Position numbers and translations under genes: made by a program | In this document: positions 8,661-16,161 of the stretch, piece after piece | How the letters are laid out: the number at the start of each line of letters is the position of its first letter | Numbering within the stretch: the stretch's first letter is position 1 | Assembly: GCA_965247265.1 (NCBI GenBank) | Contig: OZ252002.1 | Coordinates: 2,604,001-2,668,000 of the forward strand | Direction: 5' to 3' | DNA: 64,000 nucleotides | Source: G965247265 sp965247265 | GTDB lineage: Bacteria; Pseudomonadota; Gammaproteobacteria; UBA4575 | Notes under the pieces: model-generated | Seen by the model: only the letters and a program-made list of their open reading frames with translations | Databases searched by the model: none | Told to the model about the DNA's origin: nothing

Positions 8661-9041
8661 ATGATGCGTAAAAAAGTAGCTTATCTAATTGTTCTATTTC
8701 TCGTTGTTAGTTCATTACTTCAAGCAACATTAGCATCGCATTTGGTTGCAGAAGGTGTATTAGAGGCAAAGGACGTAAACTTAGAAAACCACAAGCAATT
8801 TTATTTACAATTATCTAGTGATCTTTCTATTGGAACATCGTATGTAAACATAGATAAATATTTGAATGATTTAGGGCTTGAATATAGTTTTTCTGAAAAA
8901 AGCTATACTGTTTATGCAATCGTACGAGACATAAAACGTGGTTTACTAGTATCCACTAGTCTTCTAGTTAGAATATTTATAAAGGAAGATTGTAAGTGTT
9001 TAGACAAGATTGAATTTGAGTTAGAACACACAGGACTGTAA
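8661..9041 (+). CDS. Small secreted hypothetical protein
   Basis: A 126-aa protein I do not recognise. It starts MMRKKVAYLIVLFLVVSSLL, a typical Sec signal peptide (basic n-region, about 15 hydrophobic residues) with likely cleavage after ATLA. The mature part of about 100 residues is hydrophilic and contains a single CKC pair near its C-terminus. No clear Shine-Dalgarno sequence precedes the ATG (ATG at 8664 is an equal choice). It is the first gene inside the left island border, with a hairpin repeat on each side. The signal peptide supports a real gene; function is unknown. Confidence 0.5.
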   Translation: MMRKKVAYLIVLFLVVSSLLQATLASHLVAEGVLEAKDVNLENHKQFYLQLSSDLSIGTSYVNIDKYLNDLGLEYSFSEKSYTVYAIVRDIKRGLLVSTSLLVRIFIKEDCKCLDKIEFELEHTGL

Positions 9042-9101
9042 TAATTACGGAAGAATAAAGCTGGCCATACTTAACTAATCTTTAACAATGCATCTAAAAC
9101 T

Positions 9102-9216
9102 GAATGACTGCTTTTGGCTGTAAGCAGACATTAAACTATGTTCATTTTGTGATTCCAACCTGGTGTTCCCCTTTAGCGGTTTACATTATGTCCGCTTACA
9201 GCCAAAAGCGGTCATT
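9102..9216. repeat. Paired hairpin repeats in a 115-bp element, copies 2 and 3
   Basis: Two copies of the hairpin repeat (9102-9132 and 9187-9216) face each other around a 54-bp spacer that contains GTGATTCCAAC. A second element of the same architecture lies at 10574-10686 with related spacer sequence. The arrangement resembles a BIME or small MITE-like composite. Small reading frames crossing it are shadows. Confidence 0.75.
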
Positions 9217-9528
9217 CTATTATTGCTGTTGCCGAGTAGTTGGACTTCGCAACAAAATAGATTCTGTAACCTGTTCATTACGCACCAGATGATCATACCC
9301 ATACATGAATGCCTCCCAAGGACTTTGTTTGATGCGTTAAAATTTAGGCCATATTAGCCCTATCAAGCAAGAAAAATGCCCTTACTATGAATAATTTCAG
9401 CGATATTAACTTGCACTACCTTAGCGCATAGGTAAAGTGTGAATGTTAACTAGGCTTGATAGGAGGTTTAGTCAACAAATAATTAAATATAAAGAGAAAA
9501 ATATCACATTTGATGGGAGGAATTCATC
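9217..9528. other. Intergenic stretch with a possible relic and an inverted repeat
   Basis: No convincing gene. On the minus strand, 9220-9336 gives an open stretch without a start codon that includes SPWEAFMYGYDHLVRNEQV, looks protein-like and could be a gene relic, but I cannot identify it. A 10-bp inverted repeat, CCTATCAAGC (9359-9368) and GCTTGATAGG (9454-9463), flanks about 85 bp ahead of the DUF1097 gene and may structure its leader. Confidence 0.3.
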
Positions 9529-10053
9529 ATGTCTAGTCTCGTAGCATTATCAGTCGTCATTGGTGTTTTAGGTGGCATAGCAGCAGCATTATGTCTTGGA
9601 CCATTATCAGGAATGGTTATAATTTGGGCCGTTTTTATTGCATGGGGATGTTATTTTGTACTCGGTGGAGATGGAAAGGCATTACAAAAAACCATTATTT
9701 GTAACATTCTTGGTGCAGTTCTTGCCTGGATTACTTTACTGATTATCCTTGGAATTCCATTAGCCGGTGCGCTGACCTTGCCCATTTGGGCTGGAATTGT
9801 TATTGCTGTACTCGTAACAATAATGTGCTTGCTAGCGCATATTGAAATCTTTGACTCCATTCCAGCCAGTGTTTTTGGATATGCTTGTGTCGCAGCCTAT
9901 GCGCTACAAACACCTGATGCGCTCACAATGGATGCACTGACTTCGGGCAGCTTTAGCAACGCATTAATTGTAATTGTAGTTTCACTTGTTATCGGTACAA
10001 TCCTAGGCATGATTTCCGGCAAAATTGGCGGTGCATTAGCCTCAGGAGAATAA
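9529..10053 (+). CDS. DUF1097 family membrane protein
   Basis: A 174-aa very hydrophobic protein with about five to six membrane segments (for example LVALSVVIGVLGGIAAALC, ILGAVLAWITLLIILGIPL and ALIVIVVSLVIGTILGMI). The pattern matches DUF1097 inner-membrane proteins such as E. coli YcdZ, whose function is not established. The ATG has a strong GGAGG 8 nt upstream. A good intrinsic terminator follows at 10093-10125, so the gene is a single transcription unit. Confidence 0.85.
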   Translation: MSSLVALSVVIGVLGGIAAALCLGPLSGMVIIWAVFIAWGCYFVLGGDGKALQKTIICNILGAVLAWITLLIILGIPLAGALTLPIWAGIVIAVLVTIMCLLAHIEIFDSIPASVFGYACVAAYALQTPDALTMDALTSGSFSNALIVIVVSLVIGTILGMISGKIGGALASGE

Positions 10054-10092
10054 TTAATTACAAAAAATACCCTTTCAAAAATTCATAAATTT

Positions 10093-10125
10093 AAATACGC
10101 CCTACCTCGGTTGGGCGTATTTTTT
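10093..10125 (+). terminator. Intrinsic terminator after the DUF1097 gene
   Basis: Perfect stem AATACGCCC ... GGGCGTATT with a 10-nt loop, followed directly by TTTTTG on the plus strand, 40 bp after the stop codon. Textbook Rho-independent terminator. Confidence 0.9.
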
Positions 10126-10152
10126 GTGTTTAGCTAATATCTTTGCTATTTC

Positions 10153-10185
10153 TGAATGTCCGCTTTGGGTCGGAAGCGGTCATTC
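10153..10185. repeat. Hairpin repeat, copy 4
   Basis: GAATGTCCGCTT TGGGTCGG AAGCGGTCATTC: 12-bp arms with one mismatch. The TGA stop codon of the neighbouring minus-strand lipoprotein gene (10184-10186) overlaps the end of this repeat, so the repeat sits flush against the coding end. Confidence 0.85.
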
Positions 10186-10477
10186 AACTATACACCATAC
10201 GATCAAAGTCTCTATCTATTTCCAATTGCTCTTTGCAATAATCAAAACCTGTGTGCCATGCTTTTCTGTATAAATCATCATCTAGGTACGCTTCGCTACG
10301 TTTAAACTTAGTCATAAAGTTGCCAGCAGCATTCTCACCACTCCCGCAGCCATCTATATAGCCCTGTTTGTAACTGGATGGTGAATCCTCAAGTAAAATT
10401 TCTACATGTTCAGCATATCGGCTTTTAGTGCAAGCAACGGCTACAAATATCAATGTAAAGGGAATAATAAGTTTCAT
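10184..10477 (-). CDS. Small lipoprotein, unknown function
   Basis: From the ATG at 10477 the product is 97 aa: MKLIIPFTLIFVAVAC, a short signal peptide ending in a lipobox-like VAVAC, then a hydrophilic domain of about 80 residues with YKQGYIDGCGSGENAAG and YRKAWHTGFDYCKEQ. The frame is open back to an ATG at 10549, but the added 24 residues would bury the signal peptide, so the internal start is preferred. The Y-x-x-G-(Y/F)-x-x-G/C repeats resemble small envelope proteins of gammaproteobacteria; I cannot give a function. Hairpin repeats flank it on both sides. Confidence 0.65.
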   Translation of the reverse strand: MKLIIPFTLIFVAVACTKSRYAEHVEILLEDSPSSYKQGYIDGCGSGENAAGNFMTKFKRSEAYLDDDLYRKAWHTGFDYCKEQLEIDRDFDRMVYS

Positions 10478-10573
10478 ACAAAAAGCATTACACTTTATCT
10501 GTTGTAACGCTTTGATACTCGTTTGTTCTAACACTTTCTTTGCTTGCATAGTATGCAGACCCTTTTCAATTTC

Positions 10574-10686
10574 TATGTCCGCTTTGGGTCGTAAGCAGTC
10601 ATTTAACTGTATTGTTTTAATGATTCCAACTCAGCTTGTCCTAAATTACTTTATCGAATGTCCGCTTTCGGCCAATAGCGGTCATT
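10574..10686. repeat. Paired hairpin repeats in a 113-bp element, copies 5 and 6
   Basis: Hairpin copies at 10574-10604 and 10656-10686 surround a 51-bp spacer containing AATGATTCCAACTCAGCTTG, which aligns with the spacer of the element at 9102-9216. It lies between the lipoprotein gene and the convergent end of the tetR-like gene. Confidence 0.75.
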
Positions 10687-10696
10687 GGGATTACCC

Positions 10697-11275
10697 TTAG
10701 GTTTTATCACGCACACTCGCATTTTCAATAAGTTTCGCAGCAGCGTCTTTTGCCTTACGAGCTGCATTTGGATCACCCGTAATATGTGCGACTGCTGTAG
10801 CACCTTCGTGTAACAGGTTAATCTCCTCGGCAACCCGCCGTGCATCATTAAGTTCTGCGGCCCGTGCAAGCTCCTCAAAGTAGACAACCACTAATCGCTT
10901 GTGCAATACGGATTCTTGGAACACAGAACTATGTCGTTCACTATATTCACTGGCTGCGCTCATAAAGGGGCAACCATAAAATGACTTATCTTTGAACCAA
11001 CTTTCAAGGTAATCGAATGTTACAAGCAGCTTTTGTTTTGGTTTTTTCGCTAAGCTATCAACTGACTCACGCATATCCTCACGATACTGCTCATCTATTC
11101 TCTTTAAAACAGCAACGATAAGATCTTCCTTCGATTTAAAATGCCGATAGAGCGTAGTTTTAGCGATTCCCGCCTCAGCAATCACATGGTCGACCCCCGC
11201 CGCACGGTAGCCAAGACGATTAAACAGTTCGGCTGCGATACTAATTAGGTGTTCACGCTTTTCAGCTCTTTTCAT
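10697..11275 (-). CDS. TetR/AcrR-family repressor
   Basis: A 192-aa regulator. The N-terminal TetR helix-turn-helix is complete (AAELFNRLGYRAAGVDHVI, then AEAGIAKTTLYRHFKSKEDL). The C-terminal ligand domain has the WFKDKSFYGCPFMSA motif found in one TetR subgroup. It is transcribed divergently from the ferritin-like gene. The shared 307-bp region holds three similar palindromic sites, two of them on or beside a sigma70-type promoter, so it probably represses that promoter and itself. Ligand unknown; the cluster (SDR, RidA, cytochrome c) suggests a reactive small molecule or redox stress. Confidence 0.92.
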   Translation of the reverse strand: MKRAEKREHLISIAAELFNRLGYRAAGVDHVIAEAGIAKTTLYRHFKSKEDLIVAVLKRIDEQYREDMRESVDSLAKKPKQKLLVTFDYLESWFKDKSFYGCPFMSAASEYSERHSSVFQESVLHKRLVVVYFEELARAAELNDARRVAEEINLLHEGATAVAHITGDPNAARKAKDAAAKLIENASVRDKT

Positions 11276-11295
11276 TGCAAATTCCTTCTAACAAA

Positions 11296-11461
11296 ACATA
11301 CAGATATGTCCTTTTTAACAGTATTTTTTCAATCACACCATCGTGATTCTTTATGTTATAGCATATAACATGCTGTATATACTATAGATAATAAATTTCA
11401 TCTACAAGCTTGACAAACGCTACAGATCAGTCTACATTATCTACATACGATACAGATCTGT
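11296..11461. promoter_or_regulatory. Promoter and three putative TetR operators
   Basis: On the plus strand, TTGACA (11410-11415), a 17-bp spacer and TACATT (11433-11438) form a good sigma70 promoter for the ferritin-like gene. Similar palindromic sites occur at 11451-11461 (perfect ACAGATCTGT core, just after the -10), 11421-11430 (TACAGATCAG, inside the spacer) and 11296-11309 (ACATACAGATATGT, near the tetR start). Their placement fits repression of both divergent genes. Sequence is seen; binding is inferred. Confidence 0.65.
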
Positions 11462-11582
11462 TTCTTTTCATTATGACTAAAGCCCATGGATTCACAGTCT
11501 GATCGTTGATTACATTTTTTTAACTATTGACTCTAGAACTTTTTAAACCAGATAGAGGAATAAATTTACGAGGAATAACATC

Positions 11583-12164
11583 ATGACTACTAATATTGAA
11601 ATCGAAAGCCCAGCTCGTCGCAGTCTACTGACAGGCGCAAGTGGTTTGGCTCTTTCAGCCGGTACCGTGGCACTACTGGGTAATGCAACCCAAGCGTTAG
11701 GTAAAACTGCTGCCAGTTCCCAAGACATTAGCATTCTCAATGTTGCAGTTGGTCTCGAATACGAAGGCATCAATGCTTACGCCATCGCGATTAAAAGTGG
11801 CTTACTAAAGCAGAATGCCACTAAAGCTGCGACTAAATTTCAGGACGATCACAAACAGCACAATGACGCGCTGATCGCAACGATCCGTAAACTCGGAGGC
11901 GAGCCGGTCAAGGAAAAAACTGAGGCTGAATATGCCAAAGCACTGAACGTGAATAGTCTGAAGAATCAAGAGGACGTTTTGAAGTTGGCCGCCAGGCTTG
12001 AACTTGGTGCAACCAATGCCTATCTCGGCGTAATCCCAGCGTTAAAGGATCCGCAACTGGGTAAAGTCGCTGCGCGTTTGGCTGCCGATCAGGCATCGCA
12101 CTTTGCGTTGCTTAACTTCGATCTCGGCCGACCCTTCCATCTGGCGCTCGGATTCGGTGCGTAA
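11583..12164 (+). CDS. Tat-exported ferritin-like protein
   Basis: A 193-aa protein with a Tat signal peptide (twin-arginine in PARRSLLTGASGLALSAG), then a four-helix ferritin-like domain. Helix residues expected to bind two metals are visible: GLEYEGINAYA (E), DDHKQHNDAL (H/E-type ligands), LELGATNAYLG (E) and DQASHFALL (H). This matches the ferritin-like Ferritin_2/DUF4439 type. It probably acts in the periplasm in metal or peroxide handling. It lies 10 nt after an ACGAGGAAT Shine-Dalgarno region and behind a TetR-controlled promoter. The cytochrome c gene follows 52 bp later. Confidence 0.85.
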   Translation: MTTNIEIESPARRSLLTGASGLALSAGTVALLGNATQALGKTAASSQDISILNVAVGLEYEGINAYAIAIKSGLLKQNATKAATKFQDDHKQHNDALIATIRKLGGEPVKEKTEAEYAKALNVNSLKNQEDVLKLAARLELGATNAYLGVIPALKDPQLGKVAARLAADQASHFALLNFDLGRPFHLALGFGA

Positions 12165-12216
12165 ACACAATCAGAGGGTTAACTCAGTCAGCTCTCTTTT
12201 AAAAGGAACTTACAAG

Positions 12217-12654
12217 GTGGACCAATTCTACAAGACGCTAATGTTTGCCCTACTTATATATACAACCGGAACCCATGCGGCTGGTGATGAGATCAACGGA
12301 CAGAGATTGTATGAATCGCGTTGCATTGGGTGTCATTCGATCGACAGTAATCGTGTCGGACCCTCCCATCGCGGAGTCTTTGAACGACGTGCTGGAGCGG
12401 TACAAGGATATGACTATAGCGATGCCGTTAAAAATTCTAAAGTTGTTTGGACTGCAGAAAATCTAGATCTGTGGTTAAGCAATCCTGAAATGTTTATACC
12501 CGGACAAAAGATGGGCTACTCGGTAAGTAATGCACAGGATCGTGCTGATTTAATCGCTTACCTCATGACGACTACAGAAACACAAGACAGTGTCGACTTA
12601 GTCGATGGGTCGAATGCAAATGGAATACCTTCAAATAAAGAAGCAAGAAAATGA
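12217..12654 (+). CDS. Small periplasmic class I cytochrome c
   Basis: From a GTG at 12217 (AAGGA 9 nt upstream) the product is 145 aa. The signal peptide ends at THAAGD, the heme-binding motif is CIGCH, and a likely axial Met lies in PGQKMGYSV, as in small monoheme cytochromes of the cycA/c550 type (GPSHRGVFERRAG after the heme site). The frame stays open upstream into the ferritin-like gene, but those residues are not plausible. An electron carrier encoded between a periplasmic ferritin-like protein and an oxidoreductase suggests a shared redox task. The stop overlaps the start of the next gene (ATGA). Confidence 0.88.
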   Translation: MDQFYKTLMFALLIYTTGTHAAGDEINGQRLYESRCIGCHSIDSNRVGPSHRGVFERRAGAVQGYDYSDAVKNSKVVWTAENLDLWLSNPEMFIPGQKMGYSVSNAQDRADLIAYLMTTTETQDSVDLVDGSNANGIPSNKEARK

Positions 12655-13376
12655 TTTATGACTTTACAGATAAAAGAATTGTCATTACGGGCATCACAGG
12701 CAGCATCGCAAAAGTGACAACACAACTTCTATCATCATTAGGTGCCGAAGTCATTGTTACTGCACGTAGCCATGAAAAACTTGAACAAAGCGTAGTCGAT
12801 TTTACCGGAAAGGTATCCGGAGAAGTGATGGATCTCACTGATGAAGAGAGTATTAAAACTTTCTTTGATAAAACGGGTAATTTTGACCATCTGGTAACCG
12901 CCGCATCCTCCAGCATGCTTGCACCACTTAAAGAAATGGATTTCAAATCGGCTAAAGAGCTCATCGCAACCAAGTTGTGGGGCAAATGCTGTGTGTTTAT
13001 CACTCCCTCCCTTACTTAAATAAAACGGGTTCGATTACATTATTTTCTGGCACGGTCACACAAAAGCCAATACCAGGAGCCTCAATGTTTGCCGCTTGGT
13101 GGTGGTACAGAAGTTGCGGGTCGAGTTTGGGCCTATGAGCTAGCTCCTATCCGCGTTAATTCCATAGTTTCTGGAGTTGTAGAAACTCAATTATGGGAAG
13201 ACGTGACGGGTAGTAAAGATGCAGCTCAAGTGCAACTCGATAGCATCGCAAAAATTCTGCCTGTGCAACGTGTGGGTCATCCCGATGATATCGCAAAGAC
13301 TGTTGCCTTTTTGATCGACAATGGGTTTGTTAGTGGAACTTCACTAGTAGTTGATGGCGGACATCGTCTAATTTAA
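12651..13376 (+). pseudogene. Short-chain dehydrogenase, two compensating frameshifts
   Basis: SDR-family oxidoreductase broken by two single-base lesions. The first part (from 12651) has the Rossmann start RIVITGITGSIAKVTTQLL. Near 13003-13007 the frame shifts by one base (one missing) and continues as LPYLNKTGSITLFSGTV. At about 13097 one extra T returns it to the first frame (GGGTEVAGRVWAYELAPIRV), and the protein ends VSGTSLVVDGGHRLI at the expected SDR C-terminus. The original protein would be about 241 aa. The usual Y-x-x-x-K pair is not evident at the second lesion. It overlaps the cytochrome c stop by 4 bp, so it belonged to that operon. Confidence 0.85.
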
Positions 13377-13402
13377 ATCTAAAAATATATAGGAGAACTA
13401 AT

Positions 13403-13837
13403 ATGAGTATTACAAAAGAAACACAAGACCACGGAATGCCGTGGGAAGATGCTTACGGCTATGCACAAGCATTAAAGGTTGGCAATACAATTTATGTATC
13501 TGGTCAACTCAGTCACGATGACGAGGGTAATCTAGCGGGATCAGCTTCAGTTGATGAAAATGGAAATATAACTGATCACTCGAATATGGAAATTCAGATG
13601 CGACAAGTCTATAAAAATGCCAAAAAGATTCTGAGTCAATACAGCGCGACCATGGACAACGTTGTCGAAGAGGTGCTTTACGTAACGGATATGGATGCTG
13701 CATTTGCTGTTGCGGGTTCAGTTAGAAAAGAAGCTTATGGATCGGAAAAACCAGAGGTTTCCAGCACATTACTCGTGACACCTCGTCTTGCATTTCCGCC
13801 TCAATTGATTGAAATAAAGTTTACTGCGCAGTTATAA
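13403..13837 (+). CDS. RidA (YjgF/UK114) family protein
   Basis: A 144-aa protein of the RidA superfamily, whose best-known members hydrolyse reactive enamine/imine intermediates. Typical elements are GYAQALKVGNTIYVSGQLSH at the N-terminus, MRQVYKNAKKILSQYSATM in the long helix, and the C-terminal LLVTPRLAFPPQLIEIKF. The canonical Arg of RidA proper (PxR-x-x-F/Y in P-A-R-S) appears as TPRLAFPP, so it is a subfamily member, not classical RidA. It has AGGAG 8 nt before the ATG and lies 26 bp after the broken SDR in the same unit. Confidence 0.88.
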   Translation: MSITKETQDHGMPWEDAYGYAQALKVGNTIYVSGQLSHDDEGNLAGSASVDENGNITDHSNMEIQMRQVYKNAKKILSQYSATMDNVVEEVLYVTDMDAAFAVAGSVRKEAYGSEKPEVSSTLLVTPRLAFPPQLIEIKFTAQL

Positions 13838-13958
13838 AGATGATCGTACTTGAAACACTTGAACGAGTACTAATTTCCATTGCAGTAAAAGCTTCAATTT
13901 TGTCTCATAATTATTGTTAGATGGCAAACTCAATAATCAAATAATGGAGTGTACTATT

Positions 13959-14390
13959 ATGGTTCAAAAATTATTGATTACGTTTTGTATATTTCTTTAT
14001 GCCGTAGGTGTGCCCTTTTTAGAGATAAATGACACTCATGTTTTTAATCCTGACTGGACACCCCATGTCCGTATTCACGAAGTTTGGCAGTTAATAACAA
14101 ATTTTGGCATTGGTTTGCTTTGCTTGTGGTTTATCTGGTCTAAAAATTGCGTAATCTTAAGCGCAGTGCTTAGCATACTGATTACTGGCGGATTCCTGTT
14201 TGCCTTTGTAATACAGGATCTATATGGCGGATCAATGAAATACCTTGATGGTAGCGAGAAAACTATCCTAGGATTCAATATTGGTGTAATTGGGTTTGGC
14301 TTGGCATTTATTTTATTGCTGTTATCAATATATCTTGAAAAGGAAAATATAGAGAGGTCGTCATTTTGCCTTGGGACACGAAAAAAATGA
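13959..14390 (+). CDS. Small membrane protein, unknown function
   Basis: From the ATG at 13959 (GGAG 10 nt upstream) the product is 143 aa with four membrane segments: KLLITFCIFLYAVGVPFL, LITNFGIGLLCLWFIW, VILSAVLSILITGGFLFAFV and IGVIGFGLAFILLLLSIYL. A conserved-looking loop WTPHVRIHEVWQ lies after the first helix. Four-helix proteins of this layout are common next to DUF-type oxidoreductase genes, but I do not recognise the family. It is the last gene of the TetR cluster, followed by a hairpin repeat. Confidence 0.7.
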   Translation: MVQKLLITFCIFLYAVGVPFLEINDTHVFNPDWTPHVRIHEVWQLITNFGIGLLCLWFIWSKNCVILSAVLSILITGGFLFAFVIQDLYGGSMKYLDGSEKTILGFNIGVIGFGLAFILLLLSIYLEKENIERSSFCLGTRKK

Positions 14391-14406
14391 AGTGTTTTAA
14401 TGTTTT

Positions 14407-14438
14407 GAATGTCCGCTTTGTGTCGTAAGCAGACATTC
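14407..14438. repeat. Hairpin repeat, copy 7
   Basis: GAATGTCCGCTT TGTGTCGT AAGCAGACATTC, arms nearly perfect. It marks the boundary between the TetR-regulated module and the defence operon and might act as a weak bidirectional transcription barrier. Confidence 0.8.
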
Positions 14439-14923
14439 AGCTTATCACTCATCATCAAAAATGTAACCCATTATGCATCAAACCTAAAAACTGTAATGAC
14501 GCCTGTAAACTACGTTCAGAATTTATCCATTGGCTGCAGTAGTCCAGACTGATACATTTTTGCCATGCTTGAATAATCTGAGATTTTATTAGGCTACGCT
14601 GTTTCAATATATATTCACTATTTTTACAAAGTCGATTGTTATATGAAAAACGGATAATCTTTGTCCCATATAAATAGAACGACTATAGAAATTCTTTAGT
14701 AGTAATCGGTATCTCTGTTTATAAAAACTCTAAGTTTGTAAAACTTGTTAAAGTCAGAGATTTTCTCAAACGCTCCACTCCTCCCCATATTTGGCATACA
14801 CTTATATATTATGAATCAATTCAAATTAACTAAGTTATTAATGAACTATTATATTTCAAGCGCCCTGCATCTGATTATTCATGTGCAACCAAGCATCTCA
14901 ACAAATACGAATCGGTAAAGCAA
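14439..14923. other. Intergenic stretch, nothing recognised
   Basis: About 485 AT-rich bases between the membrane-protein gene and the 3' end of the defence operon. I see no reading frame with protein-like sequence, no tRNA fold and no clear terminator. Confidence 0.5.
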
Positions 14924-16150
14924 TTAAGGTACTAAAAACATCTCAGTGTGTTTGTTAACTGTAACAACTGCAGTATCCGCATCCACATCATCTGGCTCTG
15001 GTTTAGAATAAACAGCAGATAGTAGACGGACTGTTCTCGTCTCTGGAATATCAAATAAACCGTTCGAGTCTTTAACAATAACTTTATCTTGTTGAATGCC
15101 AGGTCGACTACAATCTATTTGTGCATCCCATGTCTTAGGTCCACGTCGTTTATCGATAGTTAGCTGCAGATCAGTGAAGTGATGTCTGTCACTCTCCTGA
15201 CTAAAATCAGATAGAGTTTCCCAATATGTTTGACACATCTGCCGTACCTGGCAGTATCTGCAAACCTGTTCATCTGGTCTTGTTGGCGGTGGTTCGGCTG
15301 ATACCTCTTTCAATACTTTGGACGCTCGTTCGCAGAGTTGTTCGCGAATTTCTTCAAGCGTGGTTTTGTCTGGTGCCGGAACTTCTTGGATACCGAATGG
15401 GTATATTAGTACTAGCTTGTCTACAAAACGCATATCGGGATTGCGCTCCCGATCTTGAGACCATAACCACGCGTACACCTCCAACTGAAAATGATCAGTT
15501 TCTTTTGGACTACCAGTTTTGTAGTCACGTATTTCACAATTTTCAGTTGAAAGGAAAATTAAATCGGCGGTTCCCTTCCAATTATTCGATGCGTCAATCA
15601 ACTCGATCTCTCGATACACGCCGTATCCAAGTGCATGTCGAACTATCTTGCTATTGCTGTTTCGTGTTGTATTTGATCTGCTGTGCAGACTTCCTATGAA
15701 ACCGCTTTGTGCAAGTAATGTTTGGACATCCGTCCTAAGTTCTGCTTTTTTTGCATCTAGCTGCTGATCTAGGGACCCGAGTACGGGTTGCGCTCGAGGA
15801 TTGTCTGCATACCTGTCTAGCACCCGTCTAATGGACATCCTTATAACCTCCGTGTATCCCCTAAGCCTTTAAGTACGTCAACCACTTTTGGATCTTCTAA
15901 CGATAAACATCCGCTCCTGTTAAATGCGCTGATAATTTTGTCCAGTGCATTGTGCACAATTTGTCCTCGAAGGGTTGGGAATGATGGCCGCTCGGGATAA
16001 CCCCGCTGATCCCAAACATCTGGATACTGCGCACTCCTTTAAACTCCACCTCATCGGACAAGATTCGATCTCTAATAATGTCGAGACACTAAGTCGCTCT
16101 GGCGGTTCAGGCCAATGTGCCGGAGCTGTTATTTCTGTGAGAGCCGACAA
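14924..16150 (-). pseudogene. PD-(D/E)XK nuclease with Fe-S cysteines, frameshifted
   Basis: RecB/Cas4-like nuclease of about 408 aa in three pieces. The first begins at 16150 with LSVSTLLEIESCPMRWSLKE, the N-terminal helix and first cluster Cys of AddB/Cas4-type enzymes. Near 16027 the frame shifts (one extra base) into YPDVWDQRGYPERPSFPTLR and GQIVHNALDKII. Around 15855 one missing G in GGGG returns it to the first frame (IRRVLDRYADNPRAQPVL). Catalytic residues are intact: WKGTADLIFL (D) and CEIRDYKTG (D-x-K), then HFQLEVYAWLW. The last three Cys are CRYCQVRQMC. It starts 11 bp after the helicase stop. It is either inactive or misassembled at two sites. Confidence 0.82.
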
Positions 16151-16161
16151 TCTCTCAACTT

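Noticed and set aside
9104..9357. Small plus-strand reading frames around the paired hairpin repeats
   Set aside because: Their sequence is translation of the repeats (Cys, Ser, Arg-rich) and differs between copies; same for frames at 10428-10700.
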